From the NCBI RefSeq assembly GCF_032461945.1, contig NZ_JAWCUD010000001.1, forward strand, positions 620,001-684,000: a stretch of 64,000 bases of DNA, written 5' to 3'. How positions within the stretch are numbered: position 1 is the stretch's first letter; every line of letters begins with the position of its first letter. Shown here piece after piece: positions 24,882 to 33,460 of the stretch. The notes beneath the pieces are model-generated. The model saw nothing but the letters and a program-made list of their open reading frames with translations, made no database searches and was not told the origin of the DNA. Origin of the DNA: Paenibacillus_E violae. Its GTDB lineage: Bacteria > Bacillota > Bacilli > Paenibacillales > NBRC-103111. The translations under genes and the position numbers were made by a program.

Positions 24882-24884
24882 AAT

Positions 24885-24925
24885 AAAAAGGTTGAGCAGA
24901 TGGTAAAATCTGCTCAACCTTTTTT
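24885..24925. terminator. Bidirectional terminator between ypjB and ypjC
   Basis: AAAAAGGTTGAGCAGA and TCTGCTCAACCTTTTT arms, 16 bp, loop of 8, with A-run and T-run: works for both converging genes. Confidence 0.93.
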
Positions 24926-25796
24926 ATTGCGCTTTAAAGCCCTCGCCTATGACGTCATGGACTTCCCCAATGATGATAAAAGCGCGAGAATCGATGGATT
25001 GAATGAGCTCGCGAAGACGTCTAGTTTCATGGCGATACACGACGCAATACAATACTTCTTTATTGTTACCGGAATATGCGCCCCTGGCAGGGAACAACGT
25101 CACGCCTCTGTCTAATACCTTTGTAATAGCTTCAGATAAAGGCACGGCTTGATCGCTTATAATCGTAAAAGCCTTAGCAGCATGAGCGCCTTCGGAGATG
25201 TAATCAATGAGGCGCGAAGTGACAAAGACGGCTACAAGTGAGTAGAGGACTTTTTCCTTCGGCAAATAGAGGAAGGAAGAACCAATGACGATAACGTCAA
25301 TAATTAAGATGACTTGTCCAACGCTCCAGCCCCTCTTCTTATTTCCGATACGAGCCAGGATGTCTGAACCGCCTGTCGTGCCGCCGAATCGAAAGACTAG
25401 GCCAAGTCCGGTGCCCAGCGTAAGCCCGGCATATAATGTAGCCAGAAAGTAATCCTGGGTGGTATGAAATGGGATGAGCCAATTGTTATGTATGAGCTGT
25501 TCCATCACCCAGAGGAAAAACGATAAGGAAACTACGCCATAAATCGTGTACAGCATCGGGCCTTTTCCGAAAACACGCCACCCGAGATAAAATAAGGGGA
25601 TATTACATAACAAGGTTGAGATTGATGGAGGAACGTTAAATACATATTTCAGCAGCAGAGCTACGCCCGTAACGCCGCCTTCCATGAGCTCATTTGAAAT
25701 GACAAAATAATGTAAACCAAATGCATAAATCGCGGTGCCAATCGTAATGGCAAGTACATTTGTAAATTGATCAGATAATTTTTCCTTGAAAATCAT
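24924..25796 (-). CDS. ypjC: YitT family membrane protein (YpjC-like)
   Basis: The ATG at 25796 is preceded by TTTGGAGGAAACG and gives 290 residues; an upstream ATG at 25817 would lie before this ribosome site. N-terminal half with several membrane helices (VLAITIGTAIYAFGLHYFVI; GGVTGVALLLKYVF; ATLYAGLTLGTGLGLVFRFGGTTGGSDILA) and a soluble C-terminal domain (about residues 215-285, DUF2179) ending EVHDVIGEGFKAQ. The family's transport or signalling role is not established. Convergent to ypjB. Confidence 0.88.
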   Translation of the reverse strand: MIFKEKLSDQFTNVLAITIGTAIYAFGLHYFVISNELMEGGVTGVALLLKYVFNVPPSISTLLCNIPLFYLGWRVFGKGPMLYTIYGVVSLSFFLWVMEQLIHNNWLIPFHTTQDYFLATLYAGLTLGTGLGLVFRFGGTTGGSDILARIGNKKRGWSVGQVILIIDVIVIGSSFLYLPKEKVLYSLVAVFVTSRLIDYISEGAHAAKAFTIISDQAVPLSEAITKVLDRGVTLFPARGAYSGNNKEVLYCVVYRHETRRLRELIQSIDSRAFIIIGEVHDVIGEGFKAQ

Positions 25797-25839
25797 TTCG
25801 TTTCCTCCAAACCTCATGCTTCGCTTCTGTCAAAAAAAT

Positions 25840-25868
25840 TTGTCAACTTTTCTTGTTTAGTTTAACAT
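25840..25868 (+). promoter_or_regulatory. Promoter of the mazG-dapB-mgsA-bsh-cca transcription unit
   Basis: TTGTCA (25840-25845), a 17-base spacer and TAACAT (25863-25868), in the gap diverging from ypjC. Confidence 0.65.
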
Positions 25869-25910
25869 AGTAATGATATCTTGGTGAAGAAGAAGGAAAG
25901 AAGGGTGAAC

Positions 25911-26249
25911 ATGTCGGAACGCACGCTGAAAGATATACAGAAAGAAGTCGATACTTATATTTCCCAGTTCAAGGAAGGATATTTCAGTCCTTTGGCTATG
26001 CTCGCAAGAATGTCCGAAGAAGTGGGGGAGTTAGCCCGTGAAGTGAACCATACCTACGGTGAGAAACCGAAGAAAAGCACGGAAGCGGACAACTCGATTG
26101 AGTTGGAACTCGGCGATATTATGTTTATAACGATCTGTTTCGCGAACTCACTCGGGATTGATTTGACGGAAGCGCATGATAAAATCATGCATAAGTTCAA
26201 TACGAGAGATGCGGGTAGATGGACTAAAATTAACACCGAAATTACATAA
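25911..26249 (+). CDS. ypjD: MazG-type nucleotide pyrophosphohydrolase
   Basis: House-cleaning NTP pyrophosphatase of the all-alpha MazG fold. From the ATG at 25911 (AAAGAAGGG upstream) 112 residues. EEVGELAREVNH and ELGDIMFITICFAN give the two acidic ExxE/ExxD metal-binding helices. In B. subtilis the orthologue ypjD precedes dapB; here a TPR gene comes between. Confidence 0.88.
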   Translation: MSERTLKDIQKEVDTYISQFKEGYFSPLAMLARMSEEVGELAREVNHTYGEKPKKSTEADNSIELELGDIMFITICFANSLGIDLTEAHDKIMHKFNTRDAGRWTKINTEIT

Positions 26250-26311
26250 GCTTCATAAACTATACCATCCCCTCTGAAGGGAGACTCTCTTTCGATAAGG
26301 AGGATGGGCAG

Positions 26312-26821
26312 ATGAATGGAGAAGATCAAATACAGAAAGCGTACGAATCTATACTTTCACAAGACTTCGAAAAAGCCATCGAATGGTTTGAAAAAGCGAT
26401 AATCGCAGAACCCGACAATGCTGCCTATCACTACAAACTATCGATAACTTATGGAAGAAACAATAAGCTGAGCAATGCCATTGAACACGCGTCAATAGCT
26501 ACTCAGTTGGAACAAGACAATCAAGTGTACCGTTATCATTTGCAAGTGCTGCATGCCAGAGAATTAGTTGATAAAGCTCGCAGGCAGTTAAGCACGCAAT
26601 CCGAACATGCGGAAAGAGCGATTTTTTTGCTGAAGGAAGCGATTGTGCTCGATCCTTTGACGATTGAAGCTTATCTAATACTTGGGGAAGCTTTCGCTTT
26701 CCGAAATGATTACGGGAGAGCTTATCAAACGGTTATGGAAGCCATTCGATTGGAGCCGAATCACGAACTAGCTAAGCAGCAGGCTGCTCGCTACCAGCAA
26801 AAGATGAAAAATAGAGTCTGA
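26312..26821 (+). CDS. TPR-repeat protein
   Basis: 169 residues with at least three tetratricopeptide-like units: residues about 5-38 (DFEKAIEWFEKAIIAEPDNA), 39-72 (NKLSNAIEHASIATQLEQDN) and 120-155 (NDYGRAYQTVMEAIRLEPNH). No signal peptide; likely a cytosolic protein-protein interaction scaffold. AAGGAGGATG lies upstream. Partner unknown; lies in line with mazG and dapB. Confidence 0.82.
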   Translation: MNGEDQIQKAYESILSQDFEKAIEWFEKAIIAEPDNAAYHYKLSITYGRNNKLSNAIEHASIATQLEQDNQVYRYHLQVLHARELVDKARRQLSTQSEHAERAIFLLKEAIVLDPLTIEAYLILGEAFAFRNDYGRAYQTVMEAIRLEPNHELAKQQAARYQQKMKNRV

Positions 26822-26847
26822 AACATACACAAAGGAGAAACATCGTC

Positions 26848-27651
26848 ATGGATCGTAAAATTCGAGTAGCCGTCATTGGGGCAAGTGGAAGAATGGGGAG
26901 AGAGGTCGTTAAGACCGTGCTCACGGAGTCCGATATGGAATTAGTGGCGGGGGTAGACCGCTCCTCAGGCCCAATTGATCTTGGAAGAATGGTAGGGTTT
27001 GAAGAATGCGGCGTCAAAATGAGCAATGATTTGGAACTTGCACTAACCGAATCCAAACCGGATGTATTAGTAGATTTTACGGGTCCGCAAACGGCGTTTT
27101 CACATACAAGTTTAGCGATTCGGTTAGGCATTCGTCCCGTAATGGGGACTACGGGATTTACACCGCAGGATATTGCTGAGTTGGACAAGCAGTGTCAGGA
27201 TAAAGAAATCGGTGGAATTATAGCACCTAACTTTTCCATTGGAGCTATTCTGATGATGAAATTTGCTGCGCAAGCCTCCAAATATTTCCCTCATTTGGAA
27301 ATTATCGAGTATCACGGTGACCAGAAGTTAGATGCACCTTCAGGAACTTCAGTGAAAACCGCTGAACTTATCTCAGAAGTGAGAGAAGAGATCAGACAGG
27401 GTAATCCCAAAGAAGAAGAAACGATTGAAGGTTCCCGCGGCGGGTATTACAATGGGTTTAGAATACATAGCGTACGTCTACCGGGTATTTTTGCTCAACA
27501 GGAAGTCATTATGGCTGAACAAGGGCAGGCTCTTAAGATTAGACATGACTCTTATGACCGTGCTGCCTATATGCCGGGCGTAGCGATTGCTGTTCGTAAA
27601 GTAATGACATATAGCGGTATGATTTATGGATTCGAGCATTTTATAGATTAA
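26848..27651 (+). CDS. dapB: 4-hydroxy-tetrahydrodipicolinate reductase
   Basis: NAD(P)H-dependent step of the diaminopimelate/lysine pathway. 267 residues: VIGASGRMGREVVKTV (nucleotide fold), DFTGPQTAFSH, GTTGFTPQD, FSIGAILMMKFA, and the substrate/catalytic segment EYHGDQKLDAPSGTS near residues 150-164. The usual sequence has two adjacent His there; this protein has His-Gly, keeping the first (catalytic) His. AAAGGAGAAA lies upstream. Confidence 0.96.
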   Translation: MDRKIRVAVIGASGRMGREVVKTVLTESDMELVAGVDRSSGPIDLGRMVGFEECGVKMSNDLELALTESKPDVLVDFTGPQTAFSHTSLAIRLGIRPVMGTTGFTPQDIAELDKQCQDKEIGGIIAPNFSIGAILMMKFAAQASKYFPHLEIIEYHGDQKLDAPSGTSVKTAELISEVREEIRQGNPKEEETIEGSRGGYYNGFRIHSVRLPGIFAQQEVIMAEQGQALKIRHDSYDRAAYMPGVAIAVRKVMTYSGMIYGFEHFID

Positions 27652-27678
27652 GAAAGTCCTAGGGGAGTGGAAGTCAGA

Positions 27679-28098
27679 ATGTTAAATATCGCGCTAATCG
27701 CTCACGACCGTAAAAAAGATGAGATGGTCAATTTCGTTACGGCGTATGAACATGTCTTTGCAGGTCATAAATTATATGGAACAGGCACGACAGGACAGAG
27801 AATCATGGATAATACGAAACTCGATGTCCATCGCTTTATGTCGGGGCCACTTGGCGGTGACCAGCAAATCGGTGCTTTGGTTGCTCAAAATGAAATGGAT
27901 TTGATCATCTTTTTGCGTGATCCGTTAATGGCGCAGCCGCATGAGCCGGATATCATTGCTTTATTGCGCCTATGCGATGTTCAAGGAATCCCTTGCGCCA
28001 CCAATATCGCCACGGCGGAAATTCTCGTTAAAGCGCTCGATCGCGGGGATTTTGCTTGGAGAGAACTCGTACATAAATATAAACCGGGTCTTGAATAA
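27679..28098 (+). CDS. mgsA: Methylglyoxal synthase
   Basis: Converts dihydroxyacetone phosphate to methylglyoxal and phosphate. From the ATG at 27679 (AGGGGAGTGG upstream) 139 residues. IALIAHDRKKDEM at the N-terminus, TGTTG in the phosphate loop, SGPLGGDQQIGA and LRDPLMAQPHEPD with catalytic Asp/His residues. It is next to bacillithiol genes as in B. subtilis, a sensible pairing because bacillithiol participates in methylglyoxal detoxification. Confidence 0.96.
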   Translation: MLNIALIAHDRKKDEMVNFVTAYEHVFAGHKLYGTGTTGQRIMDNTKLDVHRFMSGPLGGDQQIGALVAQNEMDLIIFLRDPLMAQPHEPDIIALLRLCDVQGIPCATNIATAEILVKALDRGDFAWRELVHKYKPGLE

Positions 28099-28099
28099 G

Positions 28100-28792
28100 A
28101 TGAGTGAACAATTAGATATTCTTATTTTTGGCGCGCATGCAGATGATGCTGAGATTGGAATGGCCGGGGCGATTGCGAAGCATACCGCATTGGGTTACCG
28201 TGTGGGCATTTGCGATTTGACCTATGCAGAGATGTCCTCAAATGGGACGGTCGAGACAAGGAAAGAAGAAGCGGAGCAAGCGGCACAACAGTTAGGATTG
28301 ACGGTGCGAACAAATCTCGGGTTACCGGATCGTGGCTTGTTCGTGACTCCCGACCATATTGAACGAATAACGGCGGAAATTCGGAAATACAAACCTAGAA
28401 TCGTCTTCGCTCCTTATTGGCAGGATCGCCATCCCGATCATATTGCTTGCTCGGCGCTTGTTCAAGAAGCTGTCTTTAATGCCAAACTGCGCAAATATTT
28501 GCCGGAGTCTGATCCAGTCCATGTGGAGAACATGTATTTTTATTTTATAAATGATGTGTATGAAGCTGACTTTATTGTCAATGTAACAGATTATTATGAG
28601 ACCAAAAAGGCTGCGCTGAGCGCTTATCGTTCGCAGTTTACAACGGGGCAAGGTACCGTAGCGACACCGCTGAATCAAGGCTATGTAGAGCGTGTAGTGG
28701 CCCGTGACCATTTATTGGGACAAAAGCGGATGCTTCAGTATGCAGAAGGTTTTGTTTCTAAACTGCCTATGGTGGTAGATCGATTCGATTGA
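28100..28792 (+). CDS. bshB1: Bacillithiol biosynthesis deacetylase BshB1
   Basis: Zinc-dependent deacetylase converting GlcNAc-malate to GlcN-malate in bacillithiol synthesis. The ATG at 28100 begins 1 base after the mgsA stop; 230 residues. FGAHADDAEIGMAG is the LmbE/PIG-L zinc motif, and PYWQDRHPDH carries another His ligand. The frame is open far upstream inside mgsA, which is not credible. Adjacent bshA gives the preceding step. Confidence 0.95.
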   Translation: MSEQLDILIFGAHADDAEIGMAGAIAKHTALGYRVGICDLTYAEMSSNGTVETRKEEAEQAAQQLGLTVRTNLGLPDRGLFVTPDHIERITAEIRKYKPRIVFAPYWQDRHPDHIACSALVQEAVFNAKLRKYLPESDPVHVENMYFYFINDVYEADFIVNVTDYYETKKAALSAYRSQFTTGQGTVATPLNQGYVERVVARDHLLGQKRMLQYAEGFVSKLPMVVDRFD

Positions 28793-28811
28793 TCTGGAAA
28801 AGAGGTGCAAA

Positions 28812-29999
28812 ATGAGCGATAAACTTAAAAGCGATAAACTTAAAATTGGAATTACGTGTTATCCGACGTTAGGCGGTTCAGGCGTTGTAGCAACAGAACT
28901 CGGCAAGCTGCTTGCCGAAAAAGGGCATGAGGTTCATTTTATTACGCACAGCATGCCGTTTCGCCTGGGTAAATTCCATAAAAATATATTTTATCATGAA
29001 GTGGAAGTCAGTCAGTACTATGTATTCCGTTACCCTCCTTATGATCTTTCCCTTGCAAGCAAACTTGCCCAAGTGGCTAAGATGGAAGAGCTTGATCTGC
29101 TTCATGTTCACTACGCCATTCCACATGCCGTGTGTGCACTGCTTGCTAAACAGATGGTTGGCAGCAAGCTGAAGGTCGTCACTACGCTTCACGGAACGGA
29201 TATTACAGTGCTGGGTCAAGATCAATCCATTTCAGATTTGATTCAATATGCGATTAATGAGAGCGATGCGGTTACGGCAGTATCGAAGGATTTAATTAAG
29301 GAAACTAGGGAATTACTGGATATTGAGCGTGATATCGATTTAACCTATAACTTTGTTGATAAAAGGGTGTATTACCCGAGAGATGTTACGAAACTTCGTG
29401 GAGAGTTTGCAAGACCGGAAGAAAAGATCCTCATTCATATTTCCAATTTCAGACCGGTCAAGCGCGTTCAGGATGTCGTGGATATCTTTGCGAATGTAAG
29501 CAAGAGAATTCCTTCAAGGCTTCTGTTTGTGGGAGAAGGACCTGATTTGTCTAAAATGATTGCCAAGGTGAAGGAGCTAGGTCTTACCGATAAAGTCACG
29601 TTCTGCGGCAAGCAGGATGACGTCTCCCAGGTAATTTCCCTGGCGGATGTTATGCTTCTGCCATCGGAGAAAGAAAGCTTCGGATTGGTTGCCCTGGAAG
29701 CTATGGCTTGCGGTGTGCCTACCATCGGGTCAAATGCAGGAGGAATTCCAGAGTTGATTACTCATGGGGAAACCGGATATCTAGCCGAAGTCGGCGATAC
29801 GGATGCGATGGCAGATCATGTCGTGAACCTGCTCAGCAACCAAGTACTGTATGAGCAAGTGGTGCAAAATTGTTTGGACCGTGCGAGATACACGTTTTGC
29901 AATGATATCACCACACAACAGTATGAAGAAATTTATTATCGCGTATTGGGAAGAGAACTTCCGGAATCTCACCGGATTACAGCCTCGTCCTGTCAATAA
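28812..29999 (+). CDS. bshA: N-acetyl-alpha-D-glucosaminyl L-malate synthase BshA
   Basis: GT4-family glycosyltransferase making GlcNAc-malate from UDP-GlcNAc and L-malate, first step of bacillithiol. 395 residues: GITCYPTLGGSGVVATELG near the N-terminus, THSMPFR, LHGTDITVLGQD, and the C-terminal donor-binding PSEKESFGLVALEAMACGVP. The N-terminus contains a 5-codon tandem duplication (SDKLK-SDKLK, bases about 28815-28844). AAAAGAGGTG lies upstream. Confidence 0.96.
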   Translation: MSDKLKSDKLKIGITCYPTLGGSGVVATELGKLLAEKGHEVHFITHSMPFRLGKFHKNIFYHEVEVSQYYVFRYPPYDLSLASKLAQVAKMEELDLLHVHYAIPHAVCALLAKQMVGSKLKVVTTLHGTDITVLGQDQSISDLIQYAINESDAVTAVSKDLIKETRELLDIERDIDLTYNFVDKRVYYPRDVTKLRGEFARPEEKILIHISNFRPVKRVQDVVDIFANVSKRIPSRLLFVGEGPDLSKMIAKVKELGLTDKVTFCGKQDDVSQVISLADVMLLPSEKESFGLVALEAMACGVPTIGSNAGGIPELITHGETGYLAEVGDTDAMADHVVNLLSNQVLYEQVVQNCLDRARYTFCNDITTQQYEEIYYRVLGRELPESHRITASSCQ

Positions 30000-30025
30000 G
30001 AGGATGTACGCTGGATAGGAGTAAC

Positions 30026-31312
30026 ATGTTGGATGCTGGGAAAATTTTGGAGGAAGATCGAGGAGCATCCTATGTGCTGGCTAAGCTTACAGAAGCAGGT
30101 TATGAAGCCTACCTCGTAGGAGGCTGTGTACGGGATGCCGTGCTTGATCGGCCGATTAAAGATATCGATATCGCGACGTCGGCCTTGCCGGAGCAGGTGA
30201 TTGCCTGCTTCCCGCGGACGGCGCCGACGGGGCTTCAACACGGAACGGTCACCGTCATCCTGCAGCAGGGGACGTATGAAGTGACGACGTTCCGCCAAGA
30301 GGCGGAGTACGAGGGCTTTCGCCGCCCGACTTCCGTCGAATATATCTCCGACTTGACGGAGGATCTGAAGCGGCGCGATTTCACCATGAACGCGATGGCG
30401 ATGGACCGCGGAGGCGAAGTGATCGATCCGTTTGCAGGGCAAAAGGATCTCGCTTTAGGCGTGCTCCGCTGCGTAGGCAAAGCGGAGGAGCGTTTCGGCG
30501 AAGATGCGCTGCGCATGCTTCGCTGCATTCGTTTTGCCTCGACCTACGATCTGCAGGTCGAGGAGAGCACGTGGCAGGCGCTGCTTGCGCAAGCTCCGCT
30601 GCTGCGCCACATTGCCATGGAGCGCGTGCGTAGCGAGCTCCAGCGTATGATTGACGGCCCGGCCCCTGCGCGGGCTGTCCGGCTGCTTCTGGCGAGCCGC
30701 CTGACGGCGCACCTCAAAAAGCAGCTTCCGCTGCCTTTTGAGCGGTGGCTAGCCTGGGATGACGCGCTGGACGCAGTCAGCGCGCTGGAAGAGCAGCATG
30801 ACCGCTGGTCCATGCTGCTGATGCTCCTGGAGGTGCCGGCGGACGTGGTCCGCACGGCGCTCCAGGAGCTGACCTTCTCCCGCGCCGACGGCGACGCGGT
30901 AGAGGCTGTGCTGGCCCTGCGCGAAGCAGTGGCCGCCTCAGCTGCAGACCCTGCTCCGCTGGAGCGGGTCTGGAAGCTTGGCGCTGTGCGCAGCGGCATA
31001 GCCGCCGCCCGCGCGCTGCTGCGGCTGCTGCGTGCGCTGCAGCCCATAGCCCATCAGCGCGGCGAGCTCGCGCTGTTTCTGGAAACCACCGCGCCGGAGC
31101 TGGTGCGCCGCGGGGAGGATTGGCTGAGCGAGGTACCTTGCTTCAGCCTGAAGGAACTCGCCATATCCGGCAAGGATTTGGCGTCAGAGCTGGGCATGCA
31201 GCCTGGCCCATGGATGGGCAAGCTGCTGCAGGACCTGCTGGAACGGACCGCGCTCGGCGAATTGCCGAACGAGCGGGAATTGCTTTTACAAGCCGCGCGT
31301 GCTGCGAAGTAG
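30026..31312 (+). CDS. cca: CCA tRNA nucleotidyltransferase
   Basis: Adds or repairs the 3'-CCA end of tRNAs. 428 residues: YLVGGCVRDAVLDRPIKDIDIAT contains the metal-binding DxD of class II enzymes in its last part; TFRQEAEYEGFRRP and RRDFTMNAMAMD follow; KDLASELGMQPGPWMGKLL is the C-terminal family motif. After about base 30160 the gene is strikingly GC-rich compared with bshA and birA. Lies between bshA and birA as in B. subtilis. Confidence 0.96.
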   Translation: MLDAGKILEEDRGASYVLAKLTEAGYEAYLVGGCVRDAVLDRPIKDIDIATSALPEQVIACFPRTAPTGLQHGTVTVILQQGTYEVTTFRQEAEYEGFRRPTSVEYISDLTEDLKRRDFTMNAMAMDRGGEVIDPFAGQKDLALGVLRCVGKAEERFGEDALRMLRCIRFASTYDLQVEESTWQALLAQAPLLRHIAMERVRSELQRMIDGPAPARAVRLLLASRLTAHLKKQLPLPFERWLAWDDALDAVSALEEQHDRWSMLLMLLEVPADVVRTALQELTFSRADGDAVEAVLALREAVAASAADPAPLERVWKLGAVRSGIAAARALLRLLRALQPIAHQRGELALFLETTAPELVRRGEDWLSEVPCFSLKELAISGKDLASELGMQPGPWMGKLLQDLLERTALGELPNERELLLQAARAAK

Positions 31313-31334
31313 CAGTGCGCGTGGTTTTTTACTT
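31295..31334 (+). terminator. Terminator overlapping the cca stop codon
   Basis: GCGCGTGCTGC and GCAGTGCGCGTGG arms (small bulge) around the stop, followed by a T-run. Confidence 0.6.
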
Positions 31335-31370
31335 TTGTTTTTCAACTAGTCTTTAATTGGAGTGAAAAAG

Positions 31371-32339
31371 ATGAATGAGCGGATTTTAGAACTATTTCAA
31401 GAATCCCCGGAAGCTTATGTGTCTGGTGAGGAGATTAGCCGTAGATTAAACGTGAGCCGTACGGCGATTTGGAAGCATATCGAAGAACTGCGGGCCGCTG
31501 GTTATGAGTTTGAGGCAGCTCCCCGCAAAGGATACCGGTTGGTGAGCAAGCCGGATAAATGGCAGGTGGCCGAACTGCTGCAGGGATTGAAGACCAAAGT
31601 ACTCGGACAAAAAGTGCATGTGTATGGCGAAGTTGACTCCACACAGACGATTGCACACGCGCTGGTAGCTTCAGGGGCTTCTGAAGGCACGCTAGTGCTT
31701 GCCGAGGCACAAACAGCCGGGCGTGGCCGAATGGGGCGCGCATGGCATTCTCCGGCAGGCAAAGGGATCTGGATGAGTCTGGTGTTAACGCCAAAGGTGC
31801 CTGTTTACTTCATGCCTCAACTAACTTTGCTGAGCGCAGTCGCTCTCTGTCGGTCGATTCAGAAAGTATGCCGCGTGGACATTGGGATCAAATGGCCGAA
31901 TGATTTGCTGATCAAAGGGAAGAAAGTCAGCGGTATTTTGCTGGAAAGCAGCGGCGAGGATGAGCGGCTGAAATATGTCATTGCCGGAATTGGGATCTCC
32001 GTGAATTTGAAAGTCGAAGACTATCCGGAGGAATTGCGTTCCATTGCAACTTCCTTGGCGATTGAATCAGGAACGGAAATCAAAAGAGAAACGTTGGTAC
32101 AAGCCTTTCTTTTAGAATTCGAAGAGCTGTATGCTTTGTACTTGCAAGAAGGCTTCTCCCCAATACGATTGCTTTGGGAAGCTTTGAGTGTCACGCTCAA
32201 GCGTCCTATCCGAACACACACACCTATGGGTGTGATTGAAGGTATTGCGGACTCTTTGGATGACTCAGGCGCGTTAACGGTGATTAAAGGGGACGGAGAG
32301 AAAATCAAAGTTTATTCCGGCGATATTGAACTGCGGTAG
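31371..32339 (+). CDS. birA: Biotin-[acetyl-CoA-carboxylase] ligase and biotin repressor
   Basis: Biotinylates carboxylase carrier proteins and represses biotin genes. ATG at 31371 preferred (GGAG 8 bases upstream) over GTG 31362: 322 residues. N-terminal winged helix (VSGEEISRRLNVSRTAIWKHIEELR, residues about 17-42), the catalytic GRGRMGRAWHSPAGKGIWMS biotin/AMP loop, KWPNDLLIKGKKVSGIL, and a C-terminal SH3-like part. The DNA-binding domain makes repressor function likely. Confidence 0.96.
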   Translation: MNERILELFQESPEAYVSGEEISRRLNVSRTAIWKHIEELRAAGYEFEAAPRKGYRLVSKPDKWQVAELLQGLKTKVLGQKVHVYGEVDSTQTIAHALVASGASEGTLVLAEAQTAGRGRMGRAWHSPAGKGIWMSLVLTPKVPVYFMPQLTLLSAVALCRSIQKVCRVDIGIKWPNDLLIKGKKVSGILLESSGEDERLKYVIAGIGISVNLKVEDYPEELRSIATSLAIESGTEIKRETLVQAFLLEFEELYALYLQEGFSPIRLLWEALSVTLKRPIRTHTPMGVIEGIADSLDDSGALTVIKGDGEKIKVYSGDIELR

Positions 32340-32374
32340 AAAAGTTGAGGTATCAATTGGAAGCTATATTTGGT

Positions 32375-32569
32375 ATAATTGAATAACGAGGCGGTATCCT
32401 TAAAGGAACTGCACTTGCTGCTATACAAGCGTAGTAACATGTTCAACTCAGCCAAATAATGAGTAAACAAGAGGTTGGATTCTGCTCTGAGCCTACGGGA
32501 CCGAGACAGAAGAATCATTGGATTCTTTCTGCATGCGATCCTTTTAGCTCTTAGCTAAAAGGTTTTTTT
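32375..32569 (+). promoter_or_regulatory. Structured leader RNA with terminator upstream of panBCD
   Basis: Extended -10 promoter TTGGTATAAT (32371-32380; weak -35), predicted start near 32387, then about 180 nt without a gene ending in a perfect intrinsic terminator (CCTTTTAGCT-CTT-AGCTAAAAGG plus seven T, 32540-32569). CAGAAGAATC (32507-32516) can pair either with upstream GATTCTG (32478-32484) or downstream GATTCTTTCTG (32521-32531), a switch-like arrangement. TTGCTGC/GTAGTAA form another stem near 32413-32435. A conserved pan RNA motif is known upstream of panB in Bacillus; I could not verify a match. Confidence 0.7.
32540..32569 (+). terminator. Attenuator-like terminator before panB
   Basis: Perfect 10-bp stem CCTTTTAGCT/AGCTAAAAGG, 3-base loop, seven T residues, ending 27 bases before panB. 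Confidence 0.93.
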
Positions 32570-32596
32570 ATTTTATATGAGGAAGCTGGGATACAA

Positions 32597-33451
32597 ATGG
32601 AAAAACGAAAGCCGCTAACAACAGCCAGAATGAGAAAAATGAAGCAAGACGGTGTACCGATTACGATGGTAACGGCTTACGATTACCCGTCAGCTCGCTT
32701 GTCGGAAGAAGCCGGCGTAGATGTGATCCTCGTTGGAGATTCACTGGGAAATGTTGTATTGGGGTATGACTCGACCCTGCCTGTGACGCTCGATGACATG
32801 GTTTATCATACACGTGCTGCCGTACGCGGCGCTTCGAACACGTTTATCGTAGCGGATATGCCATTCTTTACGTATCACGGAAGCTTGGACACCACACTCA
32901 AAGGTGTCGCTCGATTAATGCAAGAAGGTGGCGCGAAAGCGGTGAAGCTTGAAGGCGGAGCTGAGATCGCGGCAACAGTCAAAGCGATTACAGAGGCCGG
33001 GGTGCCTGTTATCGGCCATCTTGGCTTAACCCCGCAGTCCGTTCATCAACTCGGCGGTTTCCGCGTACAAGGCCGCAGCTCAGAGCAAGCAGAGAAGCTG
33101 CTTAGCGATGCGAAAGCCATTGAGGAAGCGGGAGCATTCGCAATTGTGCTGGAGCTGGTTACCGATGAGCTGGCCGAATGGATCACCAAGCAGTTATCGA
33201 TCCCGACAATCGGCATTGGGTCCGGGGTTCACTGTGACGGGCAAGTTCTGGTCTACCATGATCTTTTACAGTATGGTTCTGACAGTGCGCCCAGAAAGTT
33301 TGTAAAAGCTTACGCGAATATCGGGGAAACTATCCGTGAGGGCATTCGTGAATATGTTAAAGAAGTGAAAGAGCGGGCGTTCCCTACACAGGAAAATACG
33401 TTCCACATGGATAATGATGTAGTTCAATATTTGTACGGCGATAAGGAGTAG
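32597..33451 (+). CDS. panB: 3-methyl-2-oxobutanoate hydroxymethyltransferase
   Basis: First committed step to pantoate, using methylene-tetrahydrofolate. 284 residues: MVTAYDYPSARL, VGDSLGNVVLGYDSTLPVTL (metal and substrate binding), VKLEGG, HLGLTPQSVHQLGGF and IGIGSG. GAGGAAGCTGGG lies upstream. First gene of panB-panC-panD. Confidence 0.98.
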   Translation: MEKRKPLTTARMRKMKQDGVPITMVTAYDYPSARLSEEAGVDVILVGDSLGNVVLGYDSTLPVTLDDMVYHTRAAVRGASNTFIVADMPFFTYHGSLDTTLKGVARLMQEGGAKAVKLEGGAEIAATVKAITEAGVPVIGHLGLTPQSVHQLGGFRVQGRSSEQAEKLLSDAKAIEEAGAFAIVLELVTDELAEWITKQLSIPTIGIGSGVHCDGQVLVYHDLLQYGSDSAPRKFVKAYANIGETIREGIREYVKEVKERAFPTQENTFHMDNDVVQYLYGDKE

Positions 33452-33460
33452 TGAGCGGTC

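Noticed and set aside
30235..31047. Long minus-strand open frames within cca
   Set aside because: Ser/Arg/Ala-rich translations with no motif or ribosome site; by-product of GC-rich coding on the plus strand, which carries all cca motifs.
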